Shown: piece after piece, positions 9,579 through 24,885 of the stretch
Numbering within the stretch: the first letter of the stretch is position 1
Layout of the letters: every line of letters starts with the position of its first letter
Assembly: GCF_029846275.1 (NCBI RefSeq)
Contig: NZ_JARVWS010000002.1
Coordinates: 372,001 to 436,000, forward strand
Source of the DNA: Nocardioides sp. CER19
GTDB taxonomy: Bacteria > Actinomycetota > Actinomycetes > Propionibacteriales > Nocardioidaceae
DNA length: 64,000 nucleotides
Direction of reading: 5' to 3'
Program-made: the position numbers and the translations under genes
Notes under the pieces: generated by a model
What the model was told of the DNA's origin: nothing
What the model saw: only the letters and a program-made list of their open reading frames with translations
Database searches by the model: none

Positions 9579-10570
9579 AGACCCTTCGAACCGTGTCCCA
9601 GCGGTCGTTCACGCCTTTCAGGGAGCGCAACCCCGTCAAGGTGGGCGCCGTCAGCCTGGCGGTGCTGGCGCTGGTCATGCTGGCCGCCTTCAAGGCGCAG
9701 GACCTGCCGCTGATCGGCGGTGGCGACACCTACTACGCCGACTTCTCCGAGGCCGGCGGGCTGAAGGCCGGCGACGAGGTCCGCATCGCCGGCGTCCGCG
9801 TCGGCAAGGTGACCGAGGTCGGTCTCGACCACGGCCACGTGAAGGTCGCCTTCAAGCTCGAGGGCGATGCCGAGTTCGGCGGCGACACCCGCGCGAGCAT
9901 CAAGGTGAAGACGCTGCTCGGCGCCATGTACCTCGCCCTCGAGCCGGCCGGCGCGGGCCAGCTGGCCAAGGGCGGCGAGATCCCGGTGGAGCACACCAGG
10001 TCGCCCTACGACGTCGTGGAGGCGTTCACCGGCCTGGCGGAGACCTCCGGCGACATCGACACCAACCAGCTGGCCAGCGCCCTGAACACGCTGTCCGACC
10101 TGACCCGGACGACGCCGGACTCGTTCCGAGCGGCCCTGACCGGGGTGTCGGCCCTGTCGAAGAACGTCGCGGCGAAGAACGAACGGATCGGGACCCTGCT
10201 GACCAACCTCAAGCGCGTCTCCACGGTGCTCGACCAGCGCGACGGCGACATCGTCGGGCTGATGAAGGACTCCGACGTCCTGTTCCAGGCACTGGTCCAA
10301 CGCCGCCAGTCGGTGCACCAGCTGCTGGTGTCGACCGCCAGCCTGTCGACCGAGCTGAGCGCGCTCATCGACCAGAGCCGTGACGACCTGAAGCCGGCCC
10401 TCACCAAGCTCCAGAGCGTGCTCGCGGTGCTGACCAAGAACGAGGACAACATCGACAACAGCCTGCGGCTGATGGCGCCGTTCTACCGCGTCTTCGCCAG
10501 CACGCTCGGCAACGGGCCGTGGTTCGACACCTACATCCAGAACATGCCTCCGGCACCGGCGGTGGGCTGA
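9575..10570 (+). CDS. mceC: Mce family protein C
   Basis: 331 aa. The N-terminal anchor lies at about residues 22-40. The MCE domain carries FSEAGGLKAGDEVRIAGVRVGKVTEV and KTLLGAMYLALEP, and is followed by a helical domain (LNTLSDLTRTTPDSFRAAL and later heptads). The start overlaps the mceB stop by four bases (ATGA). It is the third ring subunit of the predicted Mce channel. Confidence 0.92.
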   Translation: MKTLRTVSQRSFTPFRERNPVKVGAVSLAVLALVMLAAFKAQDLPLIGGGDTYYADFSEAGGLKAGDEVRIAGVRVGKVTEVGLDHGHVKVAFKLEGDAEFGGDTRASIKVKTLLGAMYLALEPAGAGQLAKGGEIPVEHTRSPYDVVEAFTGLAETSGDIDTNQLASALNTLSDLTRTTPDSFRAALTGVSALSKNVAAKNERIGTLLTNLKRVSTVLDQRDGDIVGLMKDSDVLFQALVQRRQSVHQLLVSTASLSTELSALIDQSRDDLKPALTKLQSVLAVLTKNEDNIDNSLRLMAPFYRVFASTLGNGPWFDTYIQNMPPAPAVG

Positions 10571-11721
10571 TGAGCAAGGTGCTGCGGTGGCTCGTGCCCG
10601 GCCTCATCGTGATCCTCGCGGCGACGGCGGGTCTCACCATGTTCACGGGCGGTGGGGAGCGCACCCTCGTGGCCCACTTCCCCCGGACGATCTCGATCTA
10701 CGAGGGCAGCGACGTGCGGGTGCTCGGCGTGCCGGTCGGCAAGGTCGACTCGGTCACGCCGAACGGCACCGACGTCAAGGTGACCATGCACTACTCCGAC
10801 GACGTGCAGGTGCCGAAGGACGCGAAGGCGGTGATCGTCGCCCCGTCCGTCGTCGGCGACCGCTACGTCCAGCTCACCCCCGCCTACACGTCGGGTCCCG
10901 TCCTCGGCGACGGCGCGGTGCTCGACACCAGCCGGACCGCCGTACCGCTCGAGCTCGACGACGTCTACGGGAGCCTCGACAAGCTCGTCGTGGCCCTCGG
11001 CCCGACCGGCGCCAACAAGAACGGCGCCCTGTCCGACCTGCTCGACCAGACCGCCAAGAACTTCGGCGGCCAGGGCGCGCAGGTCCGGCAGACGATCGGC
11101 GACTTCGGCAAGCTCAGCAAGACCCTCGACGACAACAAGGACGAGCTGTTCGGGTCGGCCGCCCAGCTGCAGAGCTTCATCAGCACGCTGGCGAAGAACG
11201 ACACCACGGTGCGCGACTTCAATGCCTCGCTGGCGAAGGTCTCGACCATGCTCGCCGGGGAGCGCGGCGACCTGGCCGCCTCGCTGCACGACCTCGCCAC
11301 CGCGCTCGGCGACGTGACGACCTTCGTGCGGACCAACAAGAGCGTGCTGCACTCCGACATCGGCAGCCTCAACCGCGTCGCGAAGGTGCTCGTCAAGCGC
11401 CGCAAGGAGCTGAGCGAGACCCTCGACGACGCCCCGCTCGCACTCAACAACCTCTTCTACGCCTACGACCCCCACACAGGGACGCTCGACACGAGCGCCA
11501 ACGTGCCCTCGGCGATCGGGAACGCCGTCAACAACCCCGCCCTGACGCTGTGCACCTTCCTCAACCAGGCCGACAAGAGCGGCGGACTCTGCAAGCTCGT
11601 CGACAGCGTCCTGCCGCGGGGCAGCGTCTTCGGCGCCGGCACCGGCTCGTCGGTCGACAAGCCGACGGACCCGACGCTCGGCGGTTTGGTCCGTACGCCG
11701 GCCGAGGGAGGCTCGCGATGA
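10570..11721 (+). CDS. mceD: Mce family protein D
   Basis: 383 aa. One N-terminal membrane anchor, an MCE domain with FPRTISIYEGSDVRVLGVPVGKVDSV and APSVVGDRYVQLTP, then helical repeats and a C-terminal segment with two cysteines (TLCTFLNQ, GGLCKLVD). ATG and the mceC TGA share one base. Its own TGA overlaps the ATG at 11718. Confidence 0.92.
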   Translation: MSKVLRWLVPGLIVILAATAGLTMFTGGGERTLVAHFPRTISIYEGSDVRVLGVPVGKVDSVTPNGTDVKVTMHYSDDVQVPKDAKAVIVAPSVVGDRYVQLTPAYTSGPVLGDGAVLDTSRTAVPLELDDVYGSLDKLVVALGPTGANKNGALSDLLDQTAKNFGGQGAQVRQTIGDFGKLSKTLDDNKDELFGSAAQLQSFISTLAKNDTTVRDFNASLAKVSTMLAGERGDLAASLHDLATALGDVTTFVRTNKSVLHSDIGSLNRVAKVLVKRRKELSETLDDAPLALNNLFYAYDPHTGTLDTSANVPSAIGNAVNNPALTLCTFLNQADKSGGLCKLVDSVLPRGSVFGAGTGSSVDKPTDPTLGGLVRTPAEGGSR

Positions 11722-11725
11722 ATCA

Positions 11726-11780
11726 CCCCACGCGATTCTTCGCTTCCCCGCTTCGCTCCTCCGCGAACAATCACGCGGGG
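11726..11780. repeat. Imperfect inverted repeat between mceD and mceE
   Basis: CCCCACGCGATTCTTCGC (11726-11743) and GCGAACAATCACGCGGGG (11763-11780) match as inverted arms at 15 of 18 positions, with a 19-bp centre. The element fills exactly the space between the ATG coupled to mceD and the lipoprotein start of mceE. Every other junction from yrbEA to the end of the operon is 0-4 bp or an overlap. Confidence 0.6.
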
Positions 11781-11786
11781 ACCCCG

Positions 11787-13235
11787 ATGAAGCGACTCCT
11801 CGCCCTCCTGGCGGCGGTCTGCCTGTCCTTGACCGCCTGCGACTTCGACGTCTACGACCTGCCGCTGCCCGGCGGCGCCGACACCGGGTCCGACCCGATG
11901 ACGCTGCACGTGGAGTTCGCCGACGTCCTGGACCTGGTGCCGGACTCGGCCGTCAAGGTCGACGAGGTGTCCGTCGGCAAGGTGACGTCGGTGAAGCTCG
12001 TCGACGGCCACGCCGACGTCACCGTCGAGGTGCGCCGCGACACCAAGCTGCCCGCCGACGCGACCGCCGAGATCCGGCAGACCAGCCTGCTGGGCGAGAA
12101 GTTCGTGTCGCTGGTGGCGCCGGCCTCCGACCCGAGTCCCGCCCTGATGAAGAGCGGCGACACGATCCCGCTCGCACGCAGCGGACGCAACCCCGAGATC
12201 GAGGAGGTCCTCGGCGCACTGAGCCTGATCCTCAACGGCGGCGGCGTGGCCCAGCTCAAGACCATCTCGACCGAGCTCAACAAGGCGCTGGCCGGCCACG
12301 AGGACTCCGCGAGGTCGGTGCTCACCCAGGTCGAGGTGCTGATGAAGAACCTCGACGACAACAAGGCGTCCATCGTCCAGGCGCTGGAGTCGATCAATCG
12401 GCTGTCGAAGTCGGTGCGGTCGCAGGAGAGCACGATCGACGCCACCCTCGGCGAGCTGCCGAGCGCGCTGAAGAGCATCGACGCCCAGCGCAAGGACCTC
12501 GTCACCATGCTCCAGGCGCTCAGCCGCCTCGGGGACGTCGGCGTCCGGGTCATCAACGCGTCCAAGACCGCCACCATCCAGGTCGTCCACAACCTCGAGC
12601 CGACGCTCACCCAGCTCGCCGACGCCGGCGACAGCCTGGTCAAGTCGCTCAACACCGCCCTGACCTACCCGTTCGTCGACGAGGTCGTCGGCCGGGACCC
12701 GCAGGTCGCGCGCAACCTGCACATGGGCGACTACGTCAACCTGTCGATCGACCTGCAGGTCGACCTCGGCGGACCTCTCGAGGCCGCGGCGAGCGGCTCG
12801 GTCCTGCCGTCCGACCTCGACCCGACCAAGACCGTCGGGAACGTCGCGAAGTGCCTGGCGAGCGGCAGTCTCAGCAGCCCGGCCTGCAAGGCGGTCCTCA
12901 ACTCGGTCACCGCGCTGGTCAACCTGACCAACGAGTGCAAGAAGCCCGGCAACCGAGACACGGCCGTGTGCAAGGGCCTCAACCAGCTGCTGATCGGGCT
13001 GCCGGTCCCCGGCCTCGGCGGCACCTCGCAGCCGGGCGGCAGCTCGACCAACCCGCTGGGTGACCTCGTCGGCGGCCTCGGGCTGCAGCGCGCCGCGCCC
13101 GACGGGCACCTCGTCACGAGGTCCACCCGGTTCAGCTACGAGGGGCTCGCGGGGATCTACGACCCCACGCTCGTCAAGCTCCTCGTCCCCGGCCTCGGCG
13201 CCGGCTCCGACGCGAAGGGGGAGGTGGCACCGTGA
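11787..13235 (+). CDS. mceE: Mce family lipoprotein E (LprK-like)
   Basis: 482 aa from this start. MKRLLALLAAVCLSLTAC is a clean lipoprotein signal with Cys18, as expected for MceE. The MCE domain follows (FADVLDLVPDSAVKVDEVSVGKVTSV, SLLGEKFVSLVAP), then a helical region and an unusually long C-terminal part. An upstream in-frame ATG at 11718 overlaps the mceD stop and has the better ribosome-binding site (GGGAGG). It would add 23 residues (MNHPTRFFASPLRSS...) that spoil the signal peptide. I prefer 11787 for function, though 11718 may be used for coupling. Confidence 0.85.
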   Translation: MKRLLALLAAVCLSLTACDFDVYDLPLPGGADTGSDPMTLHVEFADVLDLVPDSAVKVDEVSVGKVTSVKLVDGHADVTVEVRRDTKLPADATAEIRQTSLLGEKFVSLVAPASDPSPALMKSGDTIPLARSGRNPEIEEVLGALSLILNGGGVAQLKTISTELNKALAGHEDSARSVLTQVEVLMKNLDDNKASIVQALESINRLSKSVRSQESTIDATLGELPSALKSIDAQRKDLVTMLQALSRLGDVGVRVINASKTATIQVVHNLEPTLTQLADAGDSLVKSLNTALTYPFVDEVVGRDPQVARNLHMGDYVNLSIDLQVDLGGPLEAAASGSVLPSDLDPTKTVGNVAKCLASGSLSSPACKAVLNSVTALVNLTNECKKPGNRDTAVCKGLNQLLIGLPVPGLGGTSQPGGSSTNPLGDLVGGLGLQRAAPDGHLVTRSTRFSYEGLAGIYDPTLVKLLVPGLGAGSDAKGEVAP

Positions 13236-14521
13236 TCACCCATCGGACCAAGCTCCAGCTGCTGGTCTTCGCGATCATCACGCTGCTCGGCGTCTCCTTC
13301 GCCGGCGCCCGCTACGCCCGCCTCGACCGGCTCTTCCTCGACGACCACTACACGGTGGTCGGGCACTTCCTGTCCTCCGGCGGCATCTACACCGGCGGCG
13401 AGGTGTCCTACCGCGGGGTGAAGGTCGGCCAGGTGGGCGCGATGAAGCTGACCCACGACGGTGTCGACGTCTCCCTCGACATCGACAACAAGTACGACAA
13501 GATCCCGTCGGACGCCCTGGCCGTGGTCGGCAACCGGTCGGCGGTCGGCGAACAGTACGTCGAGCTCCAGCCGCAGACCGACGCGGCGCCGTACCTCCGG
13601 GACGGGTCGGAGATCGCCCCGACCGACACGCGTACCCCGCTCCCGACCGAGAAGCTGCTGGCCGACGCCGCCGACACCGTCTCCTCGGTGAACACCGACG
13701 ACCTGAGCACGACCGTCAGCGAGCTCGGCAAGGCGTTCGGCGGCGCGGGCGACGACCTGCAGCAGATCCTCGACACCAGCAACTCGTTCGTGAAGACCGC
13801 CGACGACAACTTCGACGTCACCAGCGCCCTGATCCGCGACGGCAACACGGTCCTGAGCGGCCAGGTGGCCAGCGAGGGCTCGCTGCGGACGTTCGCGCGG
13901 GACCTCTCGCTCTTCAGCGGCACCCTGGCCGGCAGCGACGCCGACCTGCGCAAGCTCCTCGTCAACGGCTCCGCCGGTGCCCAGGAGGTGCAGGCCTTCC
14001 TGCAGGCCAACAAGGTCGACCTGACCGAGCTCCTCAGCGAGTCGGTCACGACCGGCGACATCGTCCTCAAGCACCTGCCCGGCCTGCGCCAGGTCCTCGT
14101 GCTCTACCCCTACGTGGTCGAGGGCGGCTTCACGGTCCTCGACAAGAACAAGGCCGGCCATTACGACGCGCACTTCGGCCTCGTCCTGACGCCGGCCAAG
14201 CTCTGCAAGAACGGGTACCAGGGGACCGTGAAGCGGCCTCCGCAGGACGGAGCGAACAAGCCCATGAACACCGACGCCCGGTGCGCCGAGTCGGCCTCGC
14301 AGAGCAACGCCCGCGGTGCGCAGAACCTCAACCGGCCGGCGCCGGGCGGCTCCACCGCCCAGGCGCCCGTCGTGGGGGCCTACGACAGCGCGACCGGCGA
14401 GCTGCAGTGGGGTGACCCCCGGACGGCCTCAGGGGCGCCGAGTACGTTGGCGCGGCAGACGCCAGGGAAGGACACGTGGAAGTGGCTGTACCTCCGATCC
14501 TCGACGACCTTGAAGGAGTGA
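13232..14521 (+). CDS. mceF: Mce family protein F
   Basis: 429 aa. The GTG start overlaps the mceE stop by four bases. N-terminal anchor at about residues 8-28; MCE domain with HFLSSGGIYTGGEVSYRGVKVGQVGAM and RSAVGEQYVELQP; then a helical domain and a Gly/Pro/Ser-rich tail (NRPAPGGSTAQAP). It is the sixth and last Mce subunit and completes the A-F set. Confidence 0.92.
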   Translation: MITHRTKLQLLVFAIITLLGVSFAGARYARLDRLFLDDHYTVVGHFLSSGGIYTGGEVSYRGVKVGQVGAMKLTHDGVDVSLDIDNKYDKIPSDALAVVGNRSAVGEQYVELQPQTDAAPYLRDGSEIAPTDTRTPLPTEKLLADAADTVSSVNTDDLSTTVSELGKAFGGAGDDLQQILDTSNSFVKTADDNFDVTSALIRDGNTVLSGQVASEGSLRTFARDLSLFSGTLAGSDADLRKLLVNGSAGAQEVQAFLQANKVDLTELLSESVTTGDIVLKHLPGLRQVLVLYPYVVEGGFTVLDKNKAGHYDAHFGLVLTPAKLCKNGYQGTVKRPPQDGANKPMNTDARCAESASQSNARGAQNLNRPAPGGSTAQAPVVGAYDSATGELQWGDPRTASGAPSTLARQTPGKDTWKWLYLRSSTTLKE

Positions 14522-15180
14522 CGACCCCCGAGACCGACGCCCCTGCACCCGCCCCCGCCGTCCTCCGGTGGGGAGTGTTGGCGGTGCTCGGGGTGCTCAT
14601 CGTCGGCTCGCTCGTCGCGCTCGGCATCCAGGCCGTCCACCGCGGCGGGAACCCGTTCTCGACGACCGACAAGGTCCAGGCCGCCCGCGACGACGTGATG
14701 TCGCAGGCGCGCCGGTTCATGGTGCGCGTCAACACCTACGGTCCCGACCTGCTCGAGGGCAGCAAGATGCCGAAGTACCGCAGCGGGGTCGCCGACCTGG
14801 TCACCTCGAAGTTCGGCGCCGACTTCCAGAAGAACGTGCCCTACGCCGAGGCGACCGTCGCCCAGGCGGGCCTCGCCCGCACCACCGAGGTGTACGCCGT
14901 CGGGGTCGGCGACCTCGACCTCGACCGGGGCCGGGCGACCGCGCTGGTGGCCGGCTCCTTCACGAACTCCTTCCCCGACCCGCAGGACAAGACCAAGCGG
15001 GTGCCCGCCGACCCGCAGCCCTACCGCGTCGAGGTGACGCTGGTGCGGCAGGGCGGCACGTGGAAGGTCGACGCGTTCGCCCCCGTCGGCGCTGACCAGA
15101 GCGGCCAGAGCGGCCAGAGCGGCCAGCAGCAGCCGACGCCCGCACCGACGCCGACGGCGCCGGCAGGAGGCGCCCAGTGA
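14476..15180 (+). CDS. Mce-associated membrane protein
   Basis: 234 aa. A short cytoplasmic N-terminus (Pro/Ala-rich, residues 15-28), one membrane segment (about 30-52), then an extracytoplasmic domain of about 140 residues of the VirB8/NTF2-like kind seen in Mce-associated (Mam) proteins, ending in a Gln/Ser/Gly-Pro tail. The GTG at 14476 with GGGAAGGA upstream was preferred. A later in-frame GTG at 14518 overlaps the mceF stop but has its SD too close. Mam proteins stabilise Mce complexes in mycobacteria; that role is inferred here. Confidence 0.75.
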   Translation: MEVAVPPILDDLEGVTTPETDAPAPAPAVLRWGVLAVLGVLIVGSLVALGIQAVHRGGNPFSTTDKVQAARDDVMSQARRFMVRVNTYGPDLLEGSKMPKYRSGVADLVTSKFGADFQKNVPYAEATVAQAGLARTTEVYAVGVGDLDLDRGRATALVAGSFTNSFPDPQDKTKRVPADPQPYRVEVTLVRQGGTWKVDAFAPVGADQSGQSGQSGQQQPTPAPTPTAPAGGAQ

Positions 15181-16037
15181 GCACAGCACCGACCTGGTAC
15201 GACCTGCTCGACGTCGAGCCCACCGCGTCGACCGAGGAGATCCGCGCCGCCTGGAAGAGCGCCGTCGTCGACCTCGACCCGACCGACCGGCGCTTCCAGC
15301 GGCTGTCCGAGGCCGCCGCCGTGCTCCTCGACGAGGAGCGCCGGCGGGACTACGACCGCAGCCTGCCGACCGCCTCGGTGGTGGAGGCCGACACCCGCGA
15401 CCTGCCCGCCGAGCTGCCCCGGGGCGCGGCCGCGTCGTCCGTCGGCGACCTGCCGACGACCGAGCCGGGCATCTCCGAGATCGAGCCGGCCTCCGTCGAG
15501 GTGGAGCACGACCCGGCGGTGCCGGAGCGTCCGGAGCGGTTCCAGCGGTTCGTCCCGACAGGGACGGTGCCGCTGTGGCTGCTCGGCGCGGCGGCCGTCG
15601 TCGCGCTCGTCCTGGTCGCACTGGCCGCGTTCGCCTGGACCCGGCCGGACCCGAAGGCGATCGAGCGCGACGCCGCCGGCGCTCGGGAGGCGGCCGAGCG
15701 CGCCGTCGTACCGGTGCTGTCCTACGACTACCGCACGCTCGACCAAGGGCAGCGCGACGCGGAGTCCCACCTGACGACCCACTACCGCGACAAGGCGTTC
15801 CGCCCGCTGTTCGCGACCATCAAGAAGAACGCGCCGGGCACCCAGGCAGTCGTCACGACGAAGGTCGTCGAGTCGGCGATCGTGCGGGCGGGGGAGGACC
15901 GGGTCGAGGTGCTGGTGCTCGTCGACCGGCCGACCACGAACAAGAAGCAGACCACGCCGGTCACCTACGAGGACCATGTCACGGTGACGATGGAGAGGAG
16001 CGACCACGGCTGGCTGATCGACGACATGACGACCTGA
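15177..16037 (+). CDS. Membrane protein with degenerate J-domain and Mam-like domain
   Basis: 286 aa. Residues 5-62 read like a DnaJ J-domain (WYDLLDVEPTASTEEIRAAW ... RLSEAAAVLLDEERRRDYDRSL), but the HPD tripeptide needed to stimulate Hsp70 is replaced by VDLDPTD. A linker, one membrane helix (about 128-150) and an extracytoplasmic Mam-like domain (AERAVVPVLSYDYRTLDQGQRDAESHLT) follow. The GTG start overlaps the preceding TGA by four bases, so it belongs to the mce operon. It is probably a scaffold or accessory subunit rather than a true co-chaperone. Confidence 0.7.
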   Translation: MSTAPTWYDLLDVEPTASTEEIRAAWKSAVVDLDPTDRRFQRLSEAAAVLLDEERRRDYDRSLPTASVVEADTRDLPAELPRGAAASSVGDLPTTEPGISEIEPASVEVEHDPAVPERPERFQRFVPTGTVPLWLLGAAAVVALVLVALAAFAWTRPDPKAIERDAAGAREAAERAVVPVLSYDYRTLDQGQRDAESHLTTHYRDKAFRPLFATIKKNAPGTQAVVTTKVVESAIVRAGEDRVEVLVLVDRPTTNKKQTTPVTYEDHVTVTMERSDHGWLIDDMTT

Positions 16038-16151
16038 CCGATCGGTCGATCCCTCGGCCGTTCGTCGGTGAGGTGCTTGACCTCGGGCCCGGACAGGCGC
16101 ATCATCGTCCGCGCAGGGTGGCAGGGACCGGGTCTGGTGTCGGCGCCGAGG

Positions 16152-16180
16152 TTGTGGCGCCCCCAATTTTGCGGTAATGT
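16152..16180 (+). promoter_or_regulatory. Promoter of rpoB
   Basis: TTGTGG (16152-16157), 17-bp spacer, TAATGT (16175-16180). This predicts a leader of about 97 nt before the TTG start of rpoB. The gap of 246 bp after the mce operon also has a 12-bp palindrome GACCGATCGGTC at 16036-16047, overlapping the preceding stop codon. Confidence 0.55.
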
Positions 16181-16283
16181 TGCGCTTTGCGCGTGCCCTC
16201 AAATGCCCTTCAGCCTGCCCGGTGGCTGATCGAGTGGGGGGCATCGTCGCTCACCACCAGCGAAACCTGTCGAAGGATTCCTC

Positions 16284-19754
<3,471 letters not shown>

Positions 19755-19759
19755 GTCGT

Positions 19760-19852
19760 GGTCTCGGTACGCCTCGCCGGCGCTCGGCACTCGACCAACG
19801 AGCTTCGTTGGTCGAGTGGCCGGAGCCGCTAGGCGAAGGCGTATCGAGACCC
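19760..19852. repeat. 93-bp REP-like palindrome between rpoB and rpoC
   Basis: The outer arms begin GGTCTCGGTACGCC and end GGCGTATCGAGACC, with small indels between. The core is a perfect 14-bp stem, CACTCGACCAACGA (19788-19801) with TCGTTGGTCGAGTG (19805-19818), and a 3-nt loop. Palindromes with TCGAGACC ends and a TCGACCA core are a familiar dispersed repeat type in Nocardioides-like genomes. It lies inside the rpoBC operon and would fold into a long hairpin in the mRNA. Confidence 0.8.
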
Positions 19853-19904
19853 CTCAGTCCACCTGACTTGAATTTCGAGAACTAACGAAGGACTAGAAGC
19901 CACC

Positions 19905-23750
<3,846 letters not shown>

Positions 23751-23790
23751 GCGCAGCGAAGCTCTGGTCTGACTGACCGGATCGAGTAGC

Positions 23791-23824
23791 GAAGCCCCGC
23801 CCGAGCTTGCTCGGGCGGGGCTTC
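23791..23824 (+). terminator. Terminator of the rpoBC operon
   Basis: Near-perfect hairpin with 16-nt arms (23791-23806 and 23809-23824), GAAGCCCCGCCCGAGC and its complement. It is flanked by ATCGAG on the left and ATCGAGATC on the right, resembling the ends of the REP-like element at 19760. There is no U-tract. It sits between the convergent rpoC and quinone oxidoreductase genes. Confidence 0.7.
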
Positions 23825-23889
23825 GGTGCATCGAGATCACGTCGTGCCAGCGACGCATCGCCGGAGCGACGTCGCGCCGGCCGGGCCGG

Positions 23890-24783
23890 TCACGGGACCA
23901 GCACCCACCGCCCCCGCTGGCCGCCACCGGCGACCTTGTCGTACGCCGTCGACGCCTCGCCCAGCGGCACGGCACCGGCGACCCGGACCGCGAGCGTGCC
24001 GTCGGCGTGCAGGGCGAGCAGCTCGGCGAGCAGTGCGCCGTCGGGGTCGGACTGGACGGCGGTCGCCGTCACCCCGCGCTCGGGCGGCACCGGTGCCCCC
24101 GGCAGGACACCCACGAAGAGCCCGCCGTCGCGGACGGCGGCGATCGCCGCCTCCTGGAGCCCGGCGGCGTCGAGCACCGCGTCGAAGCGGGGACCGGGGA
24201 GCTCGGTGAGGAGCTCACCGGCGCCGGACCCGAGGACGAACCCGCGGTCGTGCTCACGGGCCAGGCCGGTGACGACCCAGCCCGCGCGACGGGCGAGCGG
24301 GACGGCGTACCCGCCGACGGCGCCCGCGGCGCCCGTGACCAGGAGCGTGCGGTGGTCACCGGGGCCGAGCAGGTCGACGGCCTGCGCGGCGGTGGTCGCG
24401 TTGAGCGGGATCGACGCGGCACCGACCGGGTCGAGCCCGTCGGGAAGACGGGCGGCGGCCGCGGCCGGCACGACCGTCTCGGTGGCGTGGGCACGGACGG
24501 GCGCTCCGGGATCGCCCAGGTGGGCAGCGACGGTGTCGCCGACGCGGAAGTCGGCGACGGCGGTGCCGACCTCCCGGACGACGCCGGTCAGGTCCCAGCC
24601 GAGGCCGACCGGGCCGTCCAGGCCGAAGACGGCCCGGCCGGGACCGGCGGCGACGAAGGCGTCGACCGGGTTGACGCCGGCGGCGACGACCTCGACGCGA
24701 AGGTCGCCGGGGCCGAGCGGGGGCAGCGCGACCTCCTCGAGCTGGGGGCTGGCAACGCCGGGGCGGCTGATCAGCGCGGACAT
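23890..24783 (-). CDS. NADPH:quinone oxidoreductase (MDR/zinc-less alcohol dehydrogenase family)
   Basis: 297 aa. The GroES-like N-terminal domain contains EVVAAGVNPVDAFVAAGPG and GWDLTGVVREVG; the Rossmann domain has VTGAAGAVGGYAVPLARRAG (about residues 135-155). There are no zinc-ligand cysteines, as in quinone oxidoreductases. I chose the ATG at 24783, with AGGAGG six bases upstream. It is divergent from an HxlR-type gene across a large dyad, the same arrangement as qor2/qorR in Corynebacterium glutamicum. Expected role: two-electron reduction of quinones or other electrophiles. Confidence 0.85.
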   Translation of the reverse strand: MSALISRPGVASPQLEEVALPPLGPGDLRVEVVAAGVNPVDAFVAAGPGRAVFGLDGPVGLGWDLTGVVREVGTAVADFRVGDTVAAHLGDPGAPVRAHATETVVPAAAAARLPDGLDPVGAASIPLNATTAAQAVDLLGPGDHRTLLVTGAAGAVGGYAVPLARRAGWVVTGLAREHDRGFVLGSGAGELLTELPGPRFDAVLDAAGLQEAAIAAVRDGGLFVGVLPGAPVPPERGVTATAVQSDPDGALLAELLALHADGTLAVRVAGAVPLGEASTAYDKVAGGGQRGRWVLVP

Positions 24784-24811
24784 GGTGACTCCTCCTTGAC
24801 GAATGGTTGCC

Positions 24812-24866
24812 ACCCCACTGTCGGTGACCTACTCTCTGTTGGGAAGTAGGCACTTTGCAGTGGGGT
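24812..24866. promoter_or_regulatory. Nested 55-bp dyad, probable HxlR operator
   Basis: The outer arms ACCCCACTG (24812-24820) and CAGTGGGGT (24858-24866) are a perfect inverted repeat. The inner arms GTGACCTAC (24824-24832) and GTAGGCAC (24846-24853) share almost the same centre (about 24839). The dyad fills the 102-bp gap between the divergent oxidoreductase and regulator genes, as expected for a repressor site controlling both. Confidence 0.65.
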
Positions 24867-24885
24867 ACGCACCCGGAGGTGAGCC

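Noticed and set aside
11718..11786. Extending MceE to the ATG at 11718 as the main start
   Set aside because: It gives an N-terminus without a usable lipoprotein signal; MceE proteins are lipoproteins. Kept as an alternative because of the better ribosome-binding site.
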